Positions 26,043 to 34,660 of a stretch of 64,000 nucleotides of DNA are shown here, one piece after another. The translations under genes and the position numbers were made by a program. This DNA comes from Sneathiella sedimenti. GTDB lineage: Bacteria; Pseudomonadota; Alphaproteobacteria; Sneathiellales; Sneathiellaceae. The notes beneath the pieces are model-generated. The model saw nothing but the letters and a program-made list of their open reading frames with translations. It did no database searches and had not been told where the DNA came from. The stretch's first letter is position 1, and the number at the start of each line of letters is the position of its first letter. The stretch spans positions 1 to 64,000 of the forward strand of contig NZ_JAFLNC010000002.1 in NCBI RefSeq assembly GCF_017313765.1, read 5' to 3'.

Positions 26043-27830
26043 ATGAATATGGAAGTCAAAATCAAAAATCGGGAAGAACGGGAACTTGAAGACTGGGTGG
26101 CGGCGGACTGCCATGGCCTTAACTTCTTCGAGATAGACAAGAGCCTTCAGGACCTGCTGACGATCTATCTTCCCGATGATCTGAGGGAACATATGACGCC
26201 GGTCTATCGGCAGCTTGGTGAAGTGGCAGGTAACCGTCTCGATGAGCTGGCGCGGATTTGCGAGACGCATATGCCGGTCCTTCATCCCCGTGATGCTCGC
26301 GGTCGCAACCGGGACTGGATTGAATACCATCCTGCCTTCCGCGAAATGGAGAAAATAGGTTACGGCGATTTCGGAATACATTGCATGTCGCGAAAACCTG
26401 GTGTCCACGGCTGGCAGGAGAAGGTCCCGCCGATGGCGAAATACGTGTTCCAGTATCTTTTCACACAGTCTGAGTTCGGCCTGATGTGCCCGATTTCCCT
26501 GACGGATACGTCGTCCATGTTGCTGGAACGTTATGGCCCGGAAGTGGCCAAGGAAAAATTCCTTGAGCGGATGCGCAGCCAGGATATGGACAAACTTTTC
26601 CGCGGGGCACAGTTCATGACAGAGAAGATTGGCGGTTCGGAGGTTGCCAATCTCGCGGTTACGGCGCGCGAGGAAAATGGCGAATGGCGGCTTTATGGTG
26701 ATAAATGGTTCTGTTCGAGCGCGGATGCAGAGGTCTGTCTTGTGCTGGCAAGACCGGAAGGGGCGCCAGAAGGAAATGCCGGTTTGGCGATTTTTGCTGT
26801 CCCTCGACAACTCGACGATGGTGCACGCAACAACTACCGAATCGTTCGCTTGAAAGACAAGATGGGTACGAAATCCATGGCCTCCGGCGAGATAATCTTT
26901 GACGGCGCGCTTGCCTATGCGTTCGGTGATGTTGGCGCGAAGCCCAATCCGGGCCTGCGCCAGATGATGGATCAGGTCAGCATGTCGCGCCTTTCTCATG
27001 GCGTGAGGGCCGCCGGCATGATGCGGCGTTGCCTGAATGAGGCAATGGTGACAGCCAGAACCCGGGATGTTTTTGGCGAGCCGATCATCAACAAGCCTCT
27101 CTTACGGCGACAATTGCTGAAATTGATGGTGCCGACAGAGCAGGTGCTGTCAATGGTGATGCATGTTTCCTCTGTTCTTCATAAGGCGGAGAATGGCGAT
27201 GAGGGAGCCAAGCGCCTCAACCGGATTCTGACACCGCTCGTTAAGTTCCGCGCCTGCCGGGACAACGTAACCGTTGCGACTGGCGCCCTCGAAATCCGGG
27301 GTGGAAATGGCTTTATTGAGGACTGGGTGAATTCCCGTCTTGTCCGTGATGCGCATACGGGCTTGTTGTGGGAGGGCACCTCGAATATCAACGCGCTGGA
27401 TATAACGACCCGTGCGGTGGCCAAAGCTGGCGCTCATGAAGATCTGGCGGATGATTTGAAGGACCGGTTGCAAAGCGCAACTGGACTCCCTGGTCAGTTC
27501 GCTGGCGAACTCTCGGGTCTTGTTGACCGGGCTAAGAAGTTTGCCGAAGATATTGCGAAATCCGGAAATGAAACCCAGGCGCGGCAGGCGTCGGATGCGC
27601 TCTATCACGCAACGACGGCAACCCTACTTGCGACGGAAGGCGCGGCGCTTGGCAAGGCGGGCGGCGATGCCCGTCGGATGCTTCTCTCCAGGCTGGTGAT
27701 GGATACACGATTGCGTCCTCATGATCCGCTCTGCAACGGAGGGAACCAATTTGAAATTGAGGCGGGAAATTACTTGCTTCAGGACGCATCGGTTCCAATT
27801 GATGTCGCCGCCGATCTACTGAGAGTTTAA
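26043..27830 (+). CDS. Acyl-CoA dehydrogenase (paralogue 2)
   Basis: A 595-residue protein collinear with the preceding gene over its whole length, sharing DCHGLNFFE near the N-terminus, MTEKIGGSEV, LKDKMGTKSMASGEIIFDGA and LWEGTSNI with the catalytic-type glutamate. It begins 40 bases after the first copy, so the two arose by tandem duplication and are probably co-transcribed. Divergence is spread evenly, with no truncation or frameshift, which argues that both are active, perhaps on different acyl chains or as a heteromer. A terminator follows. Confidence 0.92.
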   Translation: MNMEVKIKNREERELEDWVAADCHGLNFFEIDKSLQDLLTIYLPDDLREHMTPVYRQLGEVAGNRLDELARICETHMPVLHPRDARGRNRDWIEYHPAFREMEKIGYGDFGIHCMSRKPGVHGWQEKVPPMAKYVFQYLFTQSEFGLMCPISLTDTSSMLLERYGPEVAKEKFLERMRSQDMDKLFRGAQFMTEKIGGSEVANLAVTAREENGEWRLYGDKWFCSSADAEVCLVLARPEGAPEGNAGLAIFAVPRQLDDGARNNYRIVRLKDKMGTKSMASGEIIFDGALAYAFGDVGAKPNPGLRQMMDQVSMSRLSHGVRAAGMMRRCLNEAMVTARTRDVFGEPIINKPLLRRQLLKLMVPTEQVLSMVMHVSSVLHKAENGDEGAKRLNRILTPLVKFRACRDNVTVATGALEIRGGNGFIEDWVNSRLVRDAHTGLLWEGTSNINALDITTRAVAKAGAHEDLADDLKDRLQSATGLPGQFAGELSGLVDRAKKFAEDIAKSGNETQARQASDALYHATTATLLATEGAALGKAGGDARRMLLSRLVMDTRLRPHDPLCNGGNQFEIEAGNYLLQDASVPIDVAADLLRV

Positions 27831-27881
27831 GTCAACGAGAAATAAGTATAACAAAAAAATCTAATGTAAATTCGACAGATC

Positions 27882-27921
27882 TCCCCGACCGTGTCATTAT
27901 GTCGCTGTCGGGGATTTTTTT
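27882..27921 (+). terminator. Terminator of the acyl-CoA dehydrogenase pair
   Basis: An 8-bp stem, TCCCCGAC with GTCGGGGA (27882-27889 and 27907-27914), a 17-base loop, and seven T. It lies about 50 bases after the stop of the second dehydrogenase. Confidence 0.85.
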
Positions 27922-28108
27922 GTTCAAAAGCTCGTAGAACTGCGAAAAAAAGACACATACACAATAAAATTTTACCGAATAAATGTGTAAAATTTGAACC
28001 TGCGTCATCTCACCACATGGAAGGACGTCTGATAAAATTAAAATATGTTCCTCAGACATCGGCTTTTGATTGGTTGGCAATCGAACTGGAGAGGAGATAA
28101 TACGTGAC

Positions 28109-28909
28109 ATGTTGGGATCCTTGGATACGCGTATTTCGTCATTGGCTAAGTCGGAGGCGGAAGATGCCCGTCTTGAGCTGCCGGTAACGAATCCGGAGAC
28201 AGAGCGTAAAAACATTACGAGGGCGCCTTGTGCAACCTGCAGCGCCCATAATGAGGCCATTTGCTCCGCTATTAATGATTGTGACATGGACGATTTCGCC
28301 CGGAATGTCAGGACCAGGTTGGTCAAGCCAGGCCAATCCGTCTATCGGGAGTTTGAAGAGGCAAAGTTTGTATTTAGTGTTGTCTCAGGGGAGATCCGGC
28401 TTGCGAACCTGTTGGATGATGGCCGCCGCCAGGTCACCGCTTTCAAGACCGCCGGTGAGGTAATTGGCGCGCAACAGAATGGATACTACCAGTCAGATGC
28501 AGAGGCCGTCTGCGACACGGTGGTGTGTCAGATTCCGGTAAAGGCCCTGGAAACATATCTGAAGAAAATGCCAGCCATGCAAACCGCCCTGACAGAAAAG
28601 GTTCTTGAAGAGCTTCAGGAGCTTCGCCATTTAGCCATTCTTTTAGGCCGCAAAACACCGGTTGAGAAAATTGCAACTTTTCTTATTGATCGGGCGGAAA
28701 AGAGCGGCAGTGAAACCGAGAATGAGATCAAAGTCAGCCTGACAATGGGCCGTAATGACATTGCTGATTTCCTGGGGTTGACGATTGAGACTGTCAGCCG
28801 GACGATCACGAAACTCAAGAAAATGGGTGTTCTGGAAGTGCCGTCGAACCATTCGATCCTGATCAAGGACAGGGTATGGCTGGAAAACCTGGCGGAAGGT
28901 GAAAAATAA
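28109..28909 (+). CDS. fnr: FNR/FnrN-type oxygen-sensing regulator
   Basis: A 266-residue Crp/Fnr protein. Cys41, Cys44 and Cys52 (C-x2-C-x7-C, the FnrN spacing) plus an internal cysteine (Cys135 or Cys140) can hold an oxygen-labile 4Fe-4S cluster. The cyclic-nucleotide-fold sensor spans about 60-165, a dimer helix follows, and the winged helix contains ETVSR (227-231), the residues that read TTGAT in FNR. The ATG at 28109 lies 12 bases after GGAGAGGAG, a wide but usable spacing; an upstream in-frame TTG at 28070 precedes that site and is unlikely. It stands just before ccoNOQP, whose promoter carries a perfect FNR box. Confidence 0.94.
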   Translation: MLGSLDTRISSLAKSEAEDARLELPVTNPETERKNITRAPCATCSAHNEAICSAINDCDMDDFARNVRTRLVKPGQSVYREFEEAKFVFSVVSGEIRLANLLDDGRRQVTAFKTAGEVIGAQQNGYYQSDAEAVCDTVVCQIPVKALETYLKKMPAMQTALTEKVLEELQELRHLAILLGRKTPVEKIATFLIDRAEKSGSETENEIKVSLTMGRNDIADFLGLTIETVSRTITKLKKMGVLEVPSNHSILIKDRVWLENLAEGEK

Positions 28910-28919
28910 CTCTGGAGAT

Positions 28920-28956
28920 GCGGGATTTGGTCAACGAGCCTGTTTCCCGCTTTTTT
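28920..28956 (+). terminator. Terminator after fnr
   Basis: GCGGGA (28920-28925) pairs with TCCCGC (28945-28950) across a 19-base loop, followed by six T. It separates the regulator gene from the cco operon, which therefore needs its own promoter. Confidence 0.75.
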
Positions 28957-29142
28957 GGTCAGTTGATAGCACCGCATCTCTCTTAACCTGACAGAACAGA
29001 TCAAAAGAGCTCATAACTGGCGCTCGATTCCCAAAAATCGCTATGGCTTTACCTGTTCGGGGCCTTTAAAACGACATTCCATAGCAGATTAGTTCTTCCA
29101 AAAAACAAGTCCATATACGCAAGGCGGAAAGTTCATTTCTGC

Positions 29143-29156
29143 TTTGATTTCAATCA
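29143..29156. promoter_or_regulatory. Perfect FNR/FixK box upstream of ccoN
   Basis: TTGATTTCAATCAA fits TTGAT-N4-ATCAA exactly. Its centre is about 132 bases before the ccoN start and about 60 before a possible leader ORF. If the site is at -41.5 as in class II activation, transcription would begin near 29191. The regulator gene is immediately upstream, so low-oxygen induction of cbb3 oxidase is expected. Confidence 0.92.
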
Positions 29157-29208
29157 ATGCCGGAAAACCGTCTTCTTCTAGTTTGCGAGCTTAGGAGGAG
29201 TGTTGGTG

Positions 29209-29259
29209 ATGTCCAGAGCGAAGAGATCTGTAAAGCGCTTCAAATACTCCTGTAACTAA
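29209..29259 (+). CDS. Possible 16-codon leader peptide of the cco operon
   Basis: ATG at 29209 with AGGAGGAG 8 bases upstream, a better ribosome-binding site than that of ccoN itself. It encodes [16 protein letters not shown], a strongly basic peptide with one cysteine, and stops 22 bases before ccoN. It lies downstream of the FNR box, within the expected 5' untranslated region. I know no family match. It may be a translated leader or simply chance; the strong Shine-Dalgarno sequence is the main support. Confidence 0.4.
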   Translation: MSRAKRSVKRFKYSCN

Positions 29260-29281
29260 TCACAAGAGACGGAACTCGGGT

Positions 29282-30910
29282 ATGAATCTGTTATGGCTCG
29301 CTTTTACAATCATGGGTGCCCTGCTGGGTATTGTGCTGTCTGCAAAGGCAGTCGACTCGTCAATGATGCTGCATGGCATGATATTCTCCATAGCCAGTGT
29401 GCTCAGCGCTTTTGCCCTGATAGCAAGGAATTACCGTAACATCCGCAGCCCCAGTCACACGGATACCAACGGCAGGGTTAGTTACAATACGGATATCATC
29501 AAGGCCGGGGTTATCGCCTCAGCATTCTGGGGGATTGTAGGATTTGCCGTTGGGTTGCTCATTGCGTTGCAGCTTGCGTTTCCAGCCCTGAACTTCGATC
29601 TTCCCTGGACAAATTTCGGTCGGCTTCGGCCACTTCACACGTCGGCGGTTATCTTTGCATTCGGCGGCAATATCCTGATCATGACGTCCTTTCATGTCGT
29701 GCAGCGAACCTGTCGCGCGCGGCTCGCCGGAGACATCGCGCCCTGGTTTGTCTTCTGGGGGTACCAGCTTTTCATCGTGCTGGCCGCGACTGGCTATGTG
29801 CTGGGTGTAACCCAATCCAAAGAATATGCGGAACCCGAGTGGTATGTCGATATCTGGCTGACACTGGTGTGGGTCGTCTATCTGCTGGTGTTCCTTGCGA
29901 CAATCTGGAAGCGGCAGGAAAAACATATCTATGTCGCCAACTGGTTCTATCTAGCCTTCATCGTGACCATTGCGATGCTGCATATCGTGAATAATCTCTC
30001 CGTGCCGGTCAGTCTTGCCGGTGTGAAAAGCTATTCCCTGTTTGCTGGGGTGCAAAGCGCGCTGACCCAATGGTGGTATGGGCATAACGCGGTCGGGTTT
30101 TTCCTGACGGCGGGCTTCCTGGGAATAATGTATTACTTCATCCCAAAACGGGTGAACCGGCCGGTTTATTCCTATCGCCTGTCGATCATTCATTTCTGGT
30201 CGTTGATATTCCTCTATATCTGGGCGGGTCCGCATCACCTGCACTATACAGCCTTGCCTGACTGGGCGCAGACCCTCGGCATGACCTTCTCCATCATGCT
30301 CTGGATGCCGTCTTGGGGTGGGATGATCAATGGCCTGATGACCCTTTCCGGGGCTTGGGATAAACTCCGGACTGATCCGGTCGTCCGCTTCCTGGTGACT
30401 TCGGTTGCATTCTACGGGATGAGCACCTTTGAAGGACCGCTTATGTCGATCAAGGCGGTCAACGCGCTCAGCCATTATACGGACTGGACCATTGGCCATG
30501 TACATTCTGGCGCGCTTGGCTGGGTTGCTTACATAAGCTTTGGGGCGCTTTACTTCCTGACGCCTGTCGTGTGGAAGCGCAAATCGCTTTATTCGGATGC
30601 GCTCGTCAATCTGCATTTCTGGATTTCGACGGTGGGCATCCTGCTTTACATCACCGCAATGTGGGTCTCCGGCATTCTGCAGGGCTTGATGTGGCGCGCC
30701 TATGATGCCTTCGGATTTCTGGAATACTCCTTCAGCGAGACGGTCGAGGCGATGCATCCTTTCTATGTGATCAGAGCCCTTGGTGGTGCCCTCTTCCTCA
30801 TTGGCGCTCTCATCATGGTCTACAACCTCTGGCGAACCGTCCGGGGCGATGTGCGTGAGAAAGAAGCAGGGGCACTTGTGCTGAATATGGAATTTGCAGG
30901 GGCGAGGTAA
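29282..30910 (+). CDS. ccoN: cbb3 cytochrome c oxidase subunit I
   Basis: A 542-residue haem-copper oxidase catalytic subunit. It has at least 12 membrane segments after an N-terminal segment (3-25) seen in many proteobacterial Cco[20 protein letters not shown] carries a haem-ligand histidine, WYGHNAVGF begins the copper-B site with its cross-linked His-Tyr region, and [14 protein letters not shown] carries the haem ligands of helix X. It reduces oxygen to water with high affinity and pumps protons. The ribosome-binding site is weak, and a short leader ORF precedes it. First gene of ccoNOQP, 5 bases before ccoO. Confidence 0.97.
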   Translation: MNLLWLAFTIMGALLGIVLSAKAVDSSMMLHGMIFSIASVLSAFALIARNYRNIRSPSHTDTNGRVSYNTDIIKAGVIASAFWGIVGFAVGLLIALQLAFPALNFDLPWTNFGRLRPLHTSAVIFAFGGNILIMTSFHVVQRTCRARLAGDIAPWFVFWGYQLFIVLAATGYVLGVTQSKEYAEPEWYVDIWLTLVWVVYLLVFLATIWKRQEKHIYVANWFYLAFIVTIAMLHIVNNLSVPVSLAGVKSYSLFAGVQSALTQWWYGHNAVGFFLTAGFLGIMYYFIPKRVNRPVYSYRLSIIHFWSLIFLYIWAGPHHLHYTALPDWAQTLGMTFSIMLWMPSWGGMINGLMTLSGAWDKLRTDPVVRFLVTSVAFYGMSTFEGPLMSIKAVNALSHYTDWTIGHVHSGALGWVAYISFGALYFLTPVVWKRKSLYSDALVNLHFWISTVGILLYITAMWVSGILQGLMWRAYDAFGFLEYSFSETVEAMHPFYVIRALGGALFLIGALIMVYNLWRTVRGDVREKEAGALVLNMEFAGAR

Positions 30911-30915
30911 GGAAC

Positions 30916-31641
30916 ATGTTCAGTCACAAGAAAATTGAGAAAAACTCGATCCTGATGCTGGTTCTCGTCCTGATCGTGGTTTCCATCGGCGGGCTAATCG
31001 AAATTGCGCCGTTGTTCTATCTGGAAAGTACAATCGAGAAGGTAAAAGGAATGCGGCCCTATAGCCCGTTGGAGCTTGCCGGCCGGGATATCTATATCCG
31101 CGAGGGCTGCTACAACTGCCACAGCCAGATGATCCGTCCCCTCCGTGATGAGGCGGAACGCTATGGCCATTACTCTCTGGCAGCGGAAAGCATGTATGAC
31201 CATCCATTTCAGTGGGGGTCCAAGCGGACAGGTCCTGACCTCGCCCGGGTGGGCGGGCGCTATTCAGATGAATGGCATGTCACTCATATGAATAACCCGC
31301 GTGACGTGGTGCCTGAATCTATTATGCCGGGATATCCCTTCCTTGGGAAAACGCCCCTGCATGTGCCGGATGTTGCTGGCAATCTCGAGACAAACAAGAT
31401 TGTCGGGGTACCGTATACGGACGATATGATCACCAACGCGGAGCTGGATTTGGCAATACAGGTAAATCCGGATGCCGACGAGATTGATGCTTTTCTGGAG
31501 CGTTACCCCAAGGCACAGGTCAGGGATTTTGATGGTAATCCGAAGATGCTGTCGGAGCTGGATGCGTTGATTGCCTATCTCCAGATGATGGGAACCCTGG
31601 TGGACTTCACGTCATATGACGTGGATGCAAATAAACGGTAG
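30916..31641 (+). CDS. ccoO: cbb3 oxidase monohaem cytochrome c subunit
   Basis: A 241-residue membrane-anchored cytochrome c. One N-terminal membrane helix (about 11-33), then CYNCH (Cys65, Cys68, His69) for covalent haem c, and a methionine-containing C-terminal region for the sixth ligand. It passes electrons from CcoP to CcoN. It starts 5 bases after ccoN and ends 10 bases before ccoQ, and AGGAAC lies just before its ATG. Confidence 0.96.
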   Translation: MFSHKKIEKNSILMLVLVLIVVSIGGLIEIAPLFYLESTIEKVKGMRPYSPLELAGRDIYIREGCYNCHSQMIRPLRDEAERYGHYSLAAESMYDHPFQWGSKRTGPDLARVGGRYSDEWHVTHMNNPRDVVPESIMPGYPFLGKTPLHVPDVAGNLETNKIVGVPYTDDMITNAELDLAIQVNPDADEIDAFLERYPKAQVRDFDGNPKMLSELDALIAYLQMMGTLVDFTSYDVDANKR

Positions 31642-31651
31642 GAGGGGACTA

Positions 31652-31801
31652 ATGGATTATCATAGCGTTTCGACTTTCGCACAGAGTTACGGACTGCTTT
31701 ACCTATTCGGCCTGTTTATTGCGGTGCTTGTTTATGCATTGTGGCCGCGAAACAAGGAAAAGTTTGACAAGGCAGCCCATATTCCGCTCGAGGACGACTA
31801 A
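31652..31801 (+). CDS. ccoQ: cbb3 oxidase small subunit
   Basis: A 49-residue single-span protein (membrane segment about 13-31, then WPRNKEKFDKAAHIPLEDD). It stabilises the CcoNOP complex and the CcoP association. The ATG at 31652 has TAGGAGGGG upstream; the frame continues upstream only as an out-of-frame reading of ccoO. Its stop is 1 base from the ccoP start. Confidence 0.93.
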   Translation: MDYHSVSTFAQSYGLLYLFGLFIAVLVYALWPRNKEKFDKAAHIPLEDD

Positions 31802-31802
31802 G

Positions 31803-32672
31803 ATGTCTGACAAGGTTGAAAAAGACGAAATTACTGGTACCGATACCACAGGACATGAATGGGACGGGATCAAGGAGCTGGATAATCCCATGCCGCGGTG
31901 GTGGCTTTGGACGATGTACGCCTCTATTGTCTGGGCGATCGGTTACTGGATCGTTATGCCCGCCTGGCCACTTGTTACCAGCTATACTTCCGGATTCATC
32001 GGGTACTCCTCTCGCGGATCGCTGGAACAGGAACTGGCGGAGGCGAGTCAGGCTCATGCAGCAGACCGGGCGACTCTTCTCACGATGGAATTCAGCGCCG
32101 TAAAGAATAATGATCAGGTCTATCAGTTCGCCATTCGCGGTGGAAAGTCGGCCTTTGCCGTGAATTGCTCGCAGTGTCATGGGTCCGGTGCGCAAGGGTC
32201 ACCAGGCTTTCCGAACCTGAATGACGATGATTGGCTTTGGGGCGGGAACCTGGATGCGATCTACGAAACCATTAAATATGGAATTCGCTCAGATCATGAC
32301 GATACGCGGATTGGTGATATGCCTGCCTTTCTCACCGACGAATTGCTCACAAAGGAGCAAATAAACGATGTCGCGGAGTATGTCCTTTCCCTGTCAGAGG
32401 AGCGAAAAGATATGGCTGCAGTTGATCGCGGGTTGGAAGTTTACATGGAAAACTGTGCGTCCTGTCATGGCGATAAGGCAAAAGGTAATCGCGATTTCGG
32501 GGCGCCGAACCTGACCGACGCGATTTGGTTTTACGGGAAAGACAAAGATATCATTCTCCGAACCATTTCCCGGGGCCGCGCCAACGTCATGCCTGCCTGG
32601 ACCGGGCGGTTGGATGACACAACAATTCGCCAGCTTGCCCTGTATGTGCACTCCCTCGGGGGCGGAGAGTAA
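31803..32672 (+). CDS. ccoP: cbb3 oxidase dihaem cytochrome c subunit
   Basis: A 289-residue dihaem cytochrome c. One membrane helix at about 34-57, then two class I cytochrome domains with CSQCH (Cys122, Cys125, His126) and CASCH (Cys218, Cys221, His222). It takes electrons from a soluble or membrane cytochrome c, itself reduced by the bc1 complex whose petA and petB are at the end of the window. It begins one base after the ccoQ stop. Confidence 0.96.
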   Translation: MSDKVEKDEITGTDTTGHEWDGIKELDNPMPRWWLWTMYASIVWAIGYWIVMPAWPLVTSYTSGFIGYSSRGSLEQELAEASQAHAADRATLLTMEFSAVKNNDQVYQFAIRGGKSAFAVNCSQCHGSGAQGSPGFPNLNDDDWLWGGNLDAIYETIKYGIRSDHDDTRIGDMPAFLTDELLTKEQINDVAEYVLSLSEERKDMAAVDRGLEVYMENCASCHGDKAKGNRDFGAPNLTDAIWFYGKDKDIILRTISRGRANVMPAWTGRLDDTTIRQLALYVHSLGGGE

Positions 32673-32705
32673 TCCGTTTCACCTTTTTATTCTGGAGTAA
32701 GGGTT

Positions 32706-34166
32706 GTGGTTGACAGCTCCGTAGAAAATATTGACGTCCGTCCGGTTAACAAGAAGGAAAACCGGGCTCTCTTCGCCAAGCGTGAGAAAATCCAGCCTAA
32801 GAAGGCGCGTGGAAACTTCCGCCGCCTGAAATGGATCATCATGGGCATAACCCTGGCGATCTACTATATCACGCCCTGGATCCGCTGGGATCGCGGTGAG
32901 AGTGGGCCGGATCAGGCCGTACTTGTCGATTTCGCGCGAGAGCGGTTCTATTTCTTCTTTATCGAACTCTGGCCGCAAGAGGTCTACTATATTACCGGGT
33001 TGCTTATCCTGGCGGCAATTTCTCTATTCCTTGTGACGTCTCTATTCGGGCGGGCCTGGTGTGGGTATTCCTGCCCGCAAACGGTCTGGACGGATCTTTT
33101 CATATTTGTTGAGCGTATGGTGGAAGGGGACCGAAACGCCCGCCTTAGGCTGGACAAGGAACCGATGTCGATCTCGAAACTCAGCAAACGGGTGCTGAAG
33201 CATTCGATCTGGCTCGTAATCGGCGTGCTCACCGGCGGTGCCTGGGTATTCTATTTTGCCGATGCCCCGACGCTGCTGCGAGAGCTGCTAACGTTTGAAG
33301 CACCCGTCATAGCCTATTCCAGTGTTGCGGTCCTGACCGCTACGACCTATGTCTTCGGCGGTTTAATGCGGGAGCAGGTCTGCACTTACATGTGTCCCTG
33401 GCCCCGAATTCAGGGCGCAATGGTGGATGAGGACTCTCTGACTGTCACCTATCATGAGGCTCGCGGGGAACCGCGCGGACCGCATAAAAAAGGAGACCCC
33501 TGGACTGATCGGGGACATTGCATCGACTGTAACCAGTGTGTTGCGGTTTGTCCGATGGGGATTGATATCCGCGACGGCCAGCAGCTTGAATGTATTACCT
33601 GCGCCCTTTGCATTGATGCCTGCGATGACGTGATGGACAAGATCGACCTGCCGCGCGGGCTGATTAGCTATGATACGTATGCGGGACAGTTTGACAGCGA
33701 TCCGGACCGCAAGCTCAATATACGCTTTATCCGTCCGCGGACGATTGCCTATGGGCTGATCCTTGCCCTTGTCGGGGCGGTGATGGTCTTTACGTTGTTC
33801 AACCGGTCGGTGCTCGACGTAAATGTCATCCGTGACCGTAACCCGTTGTTCGTGACTCTCTCTGATGGATCAATTCGCAATGGCTACACGGTGAAGATTC
33901 TGAACAAAATTCATGAAACTCGGCAATTTTTGATTGAGGTGAAGGGTGTGAAGGGTGCTCAGGCGTGGATCGAAAGCGGCCCGCCGCTCGGACTGCCGAT
34001 ACTGGTCACGGTGCCGGCTGACGCCCTATCCAGCTATAAGCTCTTTGTCTCTGCGCCGTCGGAAAGCCTGCAGGACAAGAGTTCTGATATCGATATCGTC
34101 GTCGCGGATTTCGAAAGCGGCGAGACGGATGTGCGGACAACAAGTTTCAAGGGGCCGGAAAGATGA
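32706..34166 (+). CDS. ccoG: cbb3 oxidase maturation ferredoxin-like protein
   Basis: A 486-residue polyferredoxin of the FixG/RdxA family. It has about five membrane segments in 45-220 and two 4Fe-4S motifs: Cys272-Cys275-Cys278-Cys282 and Cys296-Cys299-Cys302-Cys306, followed by a last membrane span and an Ig-like C-terminal domain. It reduces copper on the route to CcoN. The start is a GTG with GGAG 9 bases upstream. It leads the ccoGHIS maturation genes, 33 bases after ccoP and overlapping ccoH by 4 bases. Confidence 0.95.
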   Translation: MVDSSVENIDVRPVNKKENRALFAKREKIQPKKARGNFRRLKWIIMGITLAIYYITPWIRWDRGESGPDQAVLVDFARERFYFFFIELWPQEVYYITGLLILAAISLFLVTSLFGRAWCGYSCPQTVWTDLFIFVERMVEGDRNARLRLDKEPMSISKLSKRVLKHSIWLVIGVLTGGAWVFYFADAPTLLRELLTFEAPVIAYSSVAVLTATTYVFGGLMREQVCTYMCPWPRIQGAMVDEDSLTVTYHEARGEPRGPHKKGDPWTDRGHCIDCNQCVAVCPMGIDIRDGQQLECITCALCIDACDDVMDKIDLPRGLISYDTYAGQFDSDPDRKLNIRFIRPRTIAYGLILALVGAVMVFTLFNRSVLDVNVIRDRNPLFVTLSDGSIRNGYTVKILNKIHETRQFLIEVKGVKGAQAWIESGPPLGLPILVTVPADALSSYKLFVSAPSESLQDKSSDIDIVVADFESGETDVRTTSFKGPER

Positions 34167-34660
34167 GCGCGAGAATAAACGGAAAGCTGCTGACTGGTCG
34201 CCATGTGGCCCTGATGCTGGCCGCATTTTTCGGGCTGATGTTCACGGTCAACGGTATCTTTGTGTATTTCGCACTCGGAAGCTTTTCGGGGGTCAGCGAG
34301 AACGATGCCTATAAGCGCGGCCTCGCCTATAATGAGGAAATCGATCTCCGGTCGCGGCAGCTTGCACGCGGATGGCAGCCAACGCTTATATTTGAGCAGA
34401 CAGGTGCCGCCCAAGGGAAGTTAATTTTCACTATTCTGGACGAGGACGGGCAAAAACTGGAAGATCTCGATATTGTTGCGACTATTCGTCGTCCGGTGAT
34501 AGACGCCAAAGATCAGGGTCTATCTCTGGTTTATGACAATGGCTATTACGCGGCGGATGTCTTGCTTTCGGGCCCTGGGCAATGGGATGTCTCCATTCTG
34601 GTTTATGGAGGCGATTATAACGAGCCTTACCGGTTGGATAAGCGGATATGGCTAAAATAG
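34163..34660 (+). CDS. ccoH: cbb3 oxidase assembly protein
   Basis: A 165-residue FixH-family protein: one membrane helix at about 11-35 and a periplasmic beta domain. YKRGLAYNEEID just after the membrane and GQWDVSI near the end are family features. It binds the assembling oxidase and works with CcoI. Translationally coupled to ccoG (ATGA overlap) and overlapping ccoI by 13 bases. Confidence 0.93.
   Translation: MSARINGKLLTGRHVALMLAAFFGLMFTVNGIFVYFALGSFSGVSENDAYKRGLAYNEEIDLRSRQLARGWQPTLIFEQTGAAQGKLIFTILDEDGQKLEDLDIVATIRRPVIDAKDQGLSLVYDNGYYAADVLLSGPGQWDVSILVYGGDYNEPYRLDKRIWLK

Noticed and set aside
28065-28086. TTGATTGG...CAATCGAA inverted repeat just before fnr as an FNR autoregulatory site
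   Set aside because: Half-sites are separated by more than the 4 bases that FNR requires and the second half is imperfect.
31616-31651. Longer ccoQ starting inside ccoO
   Set aside because: The extra codons are ccoO read in another frame; the ATG at 31652 has a near-ideal ribosome-binding site.
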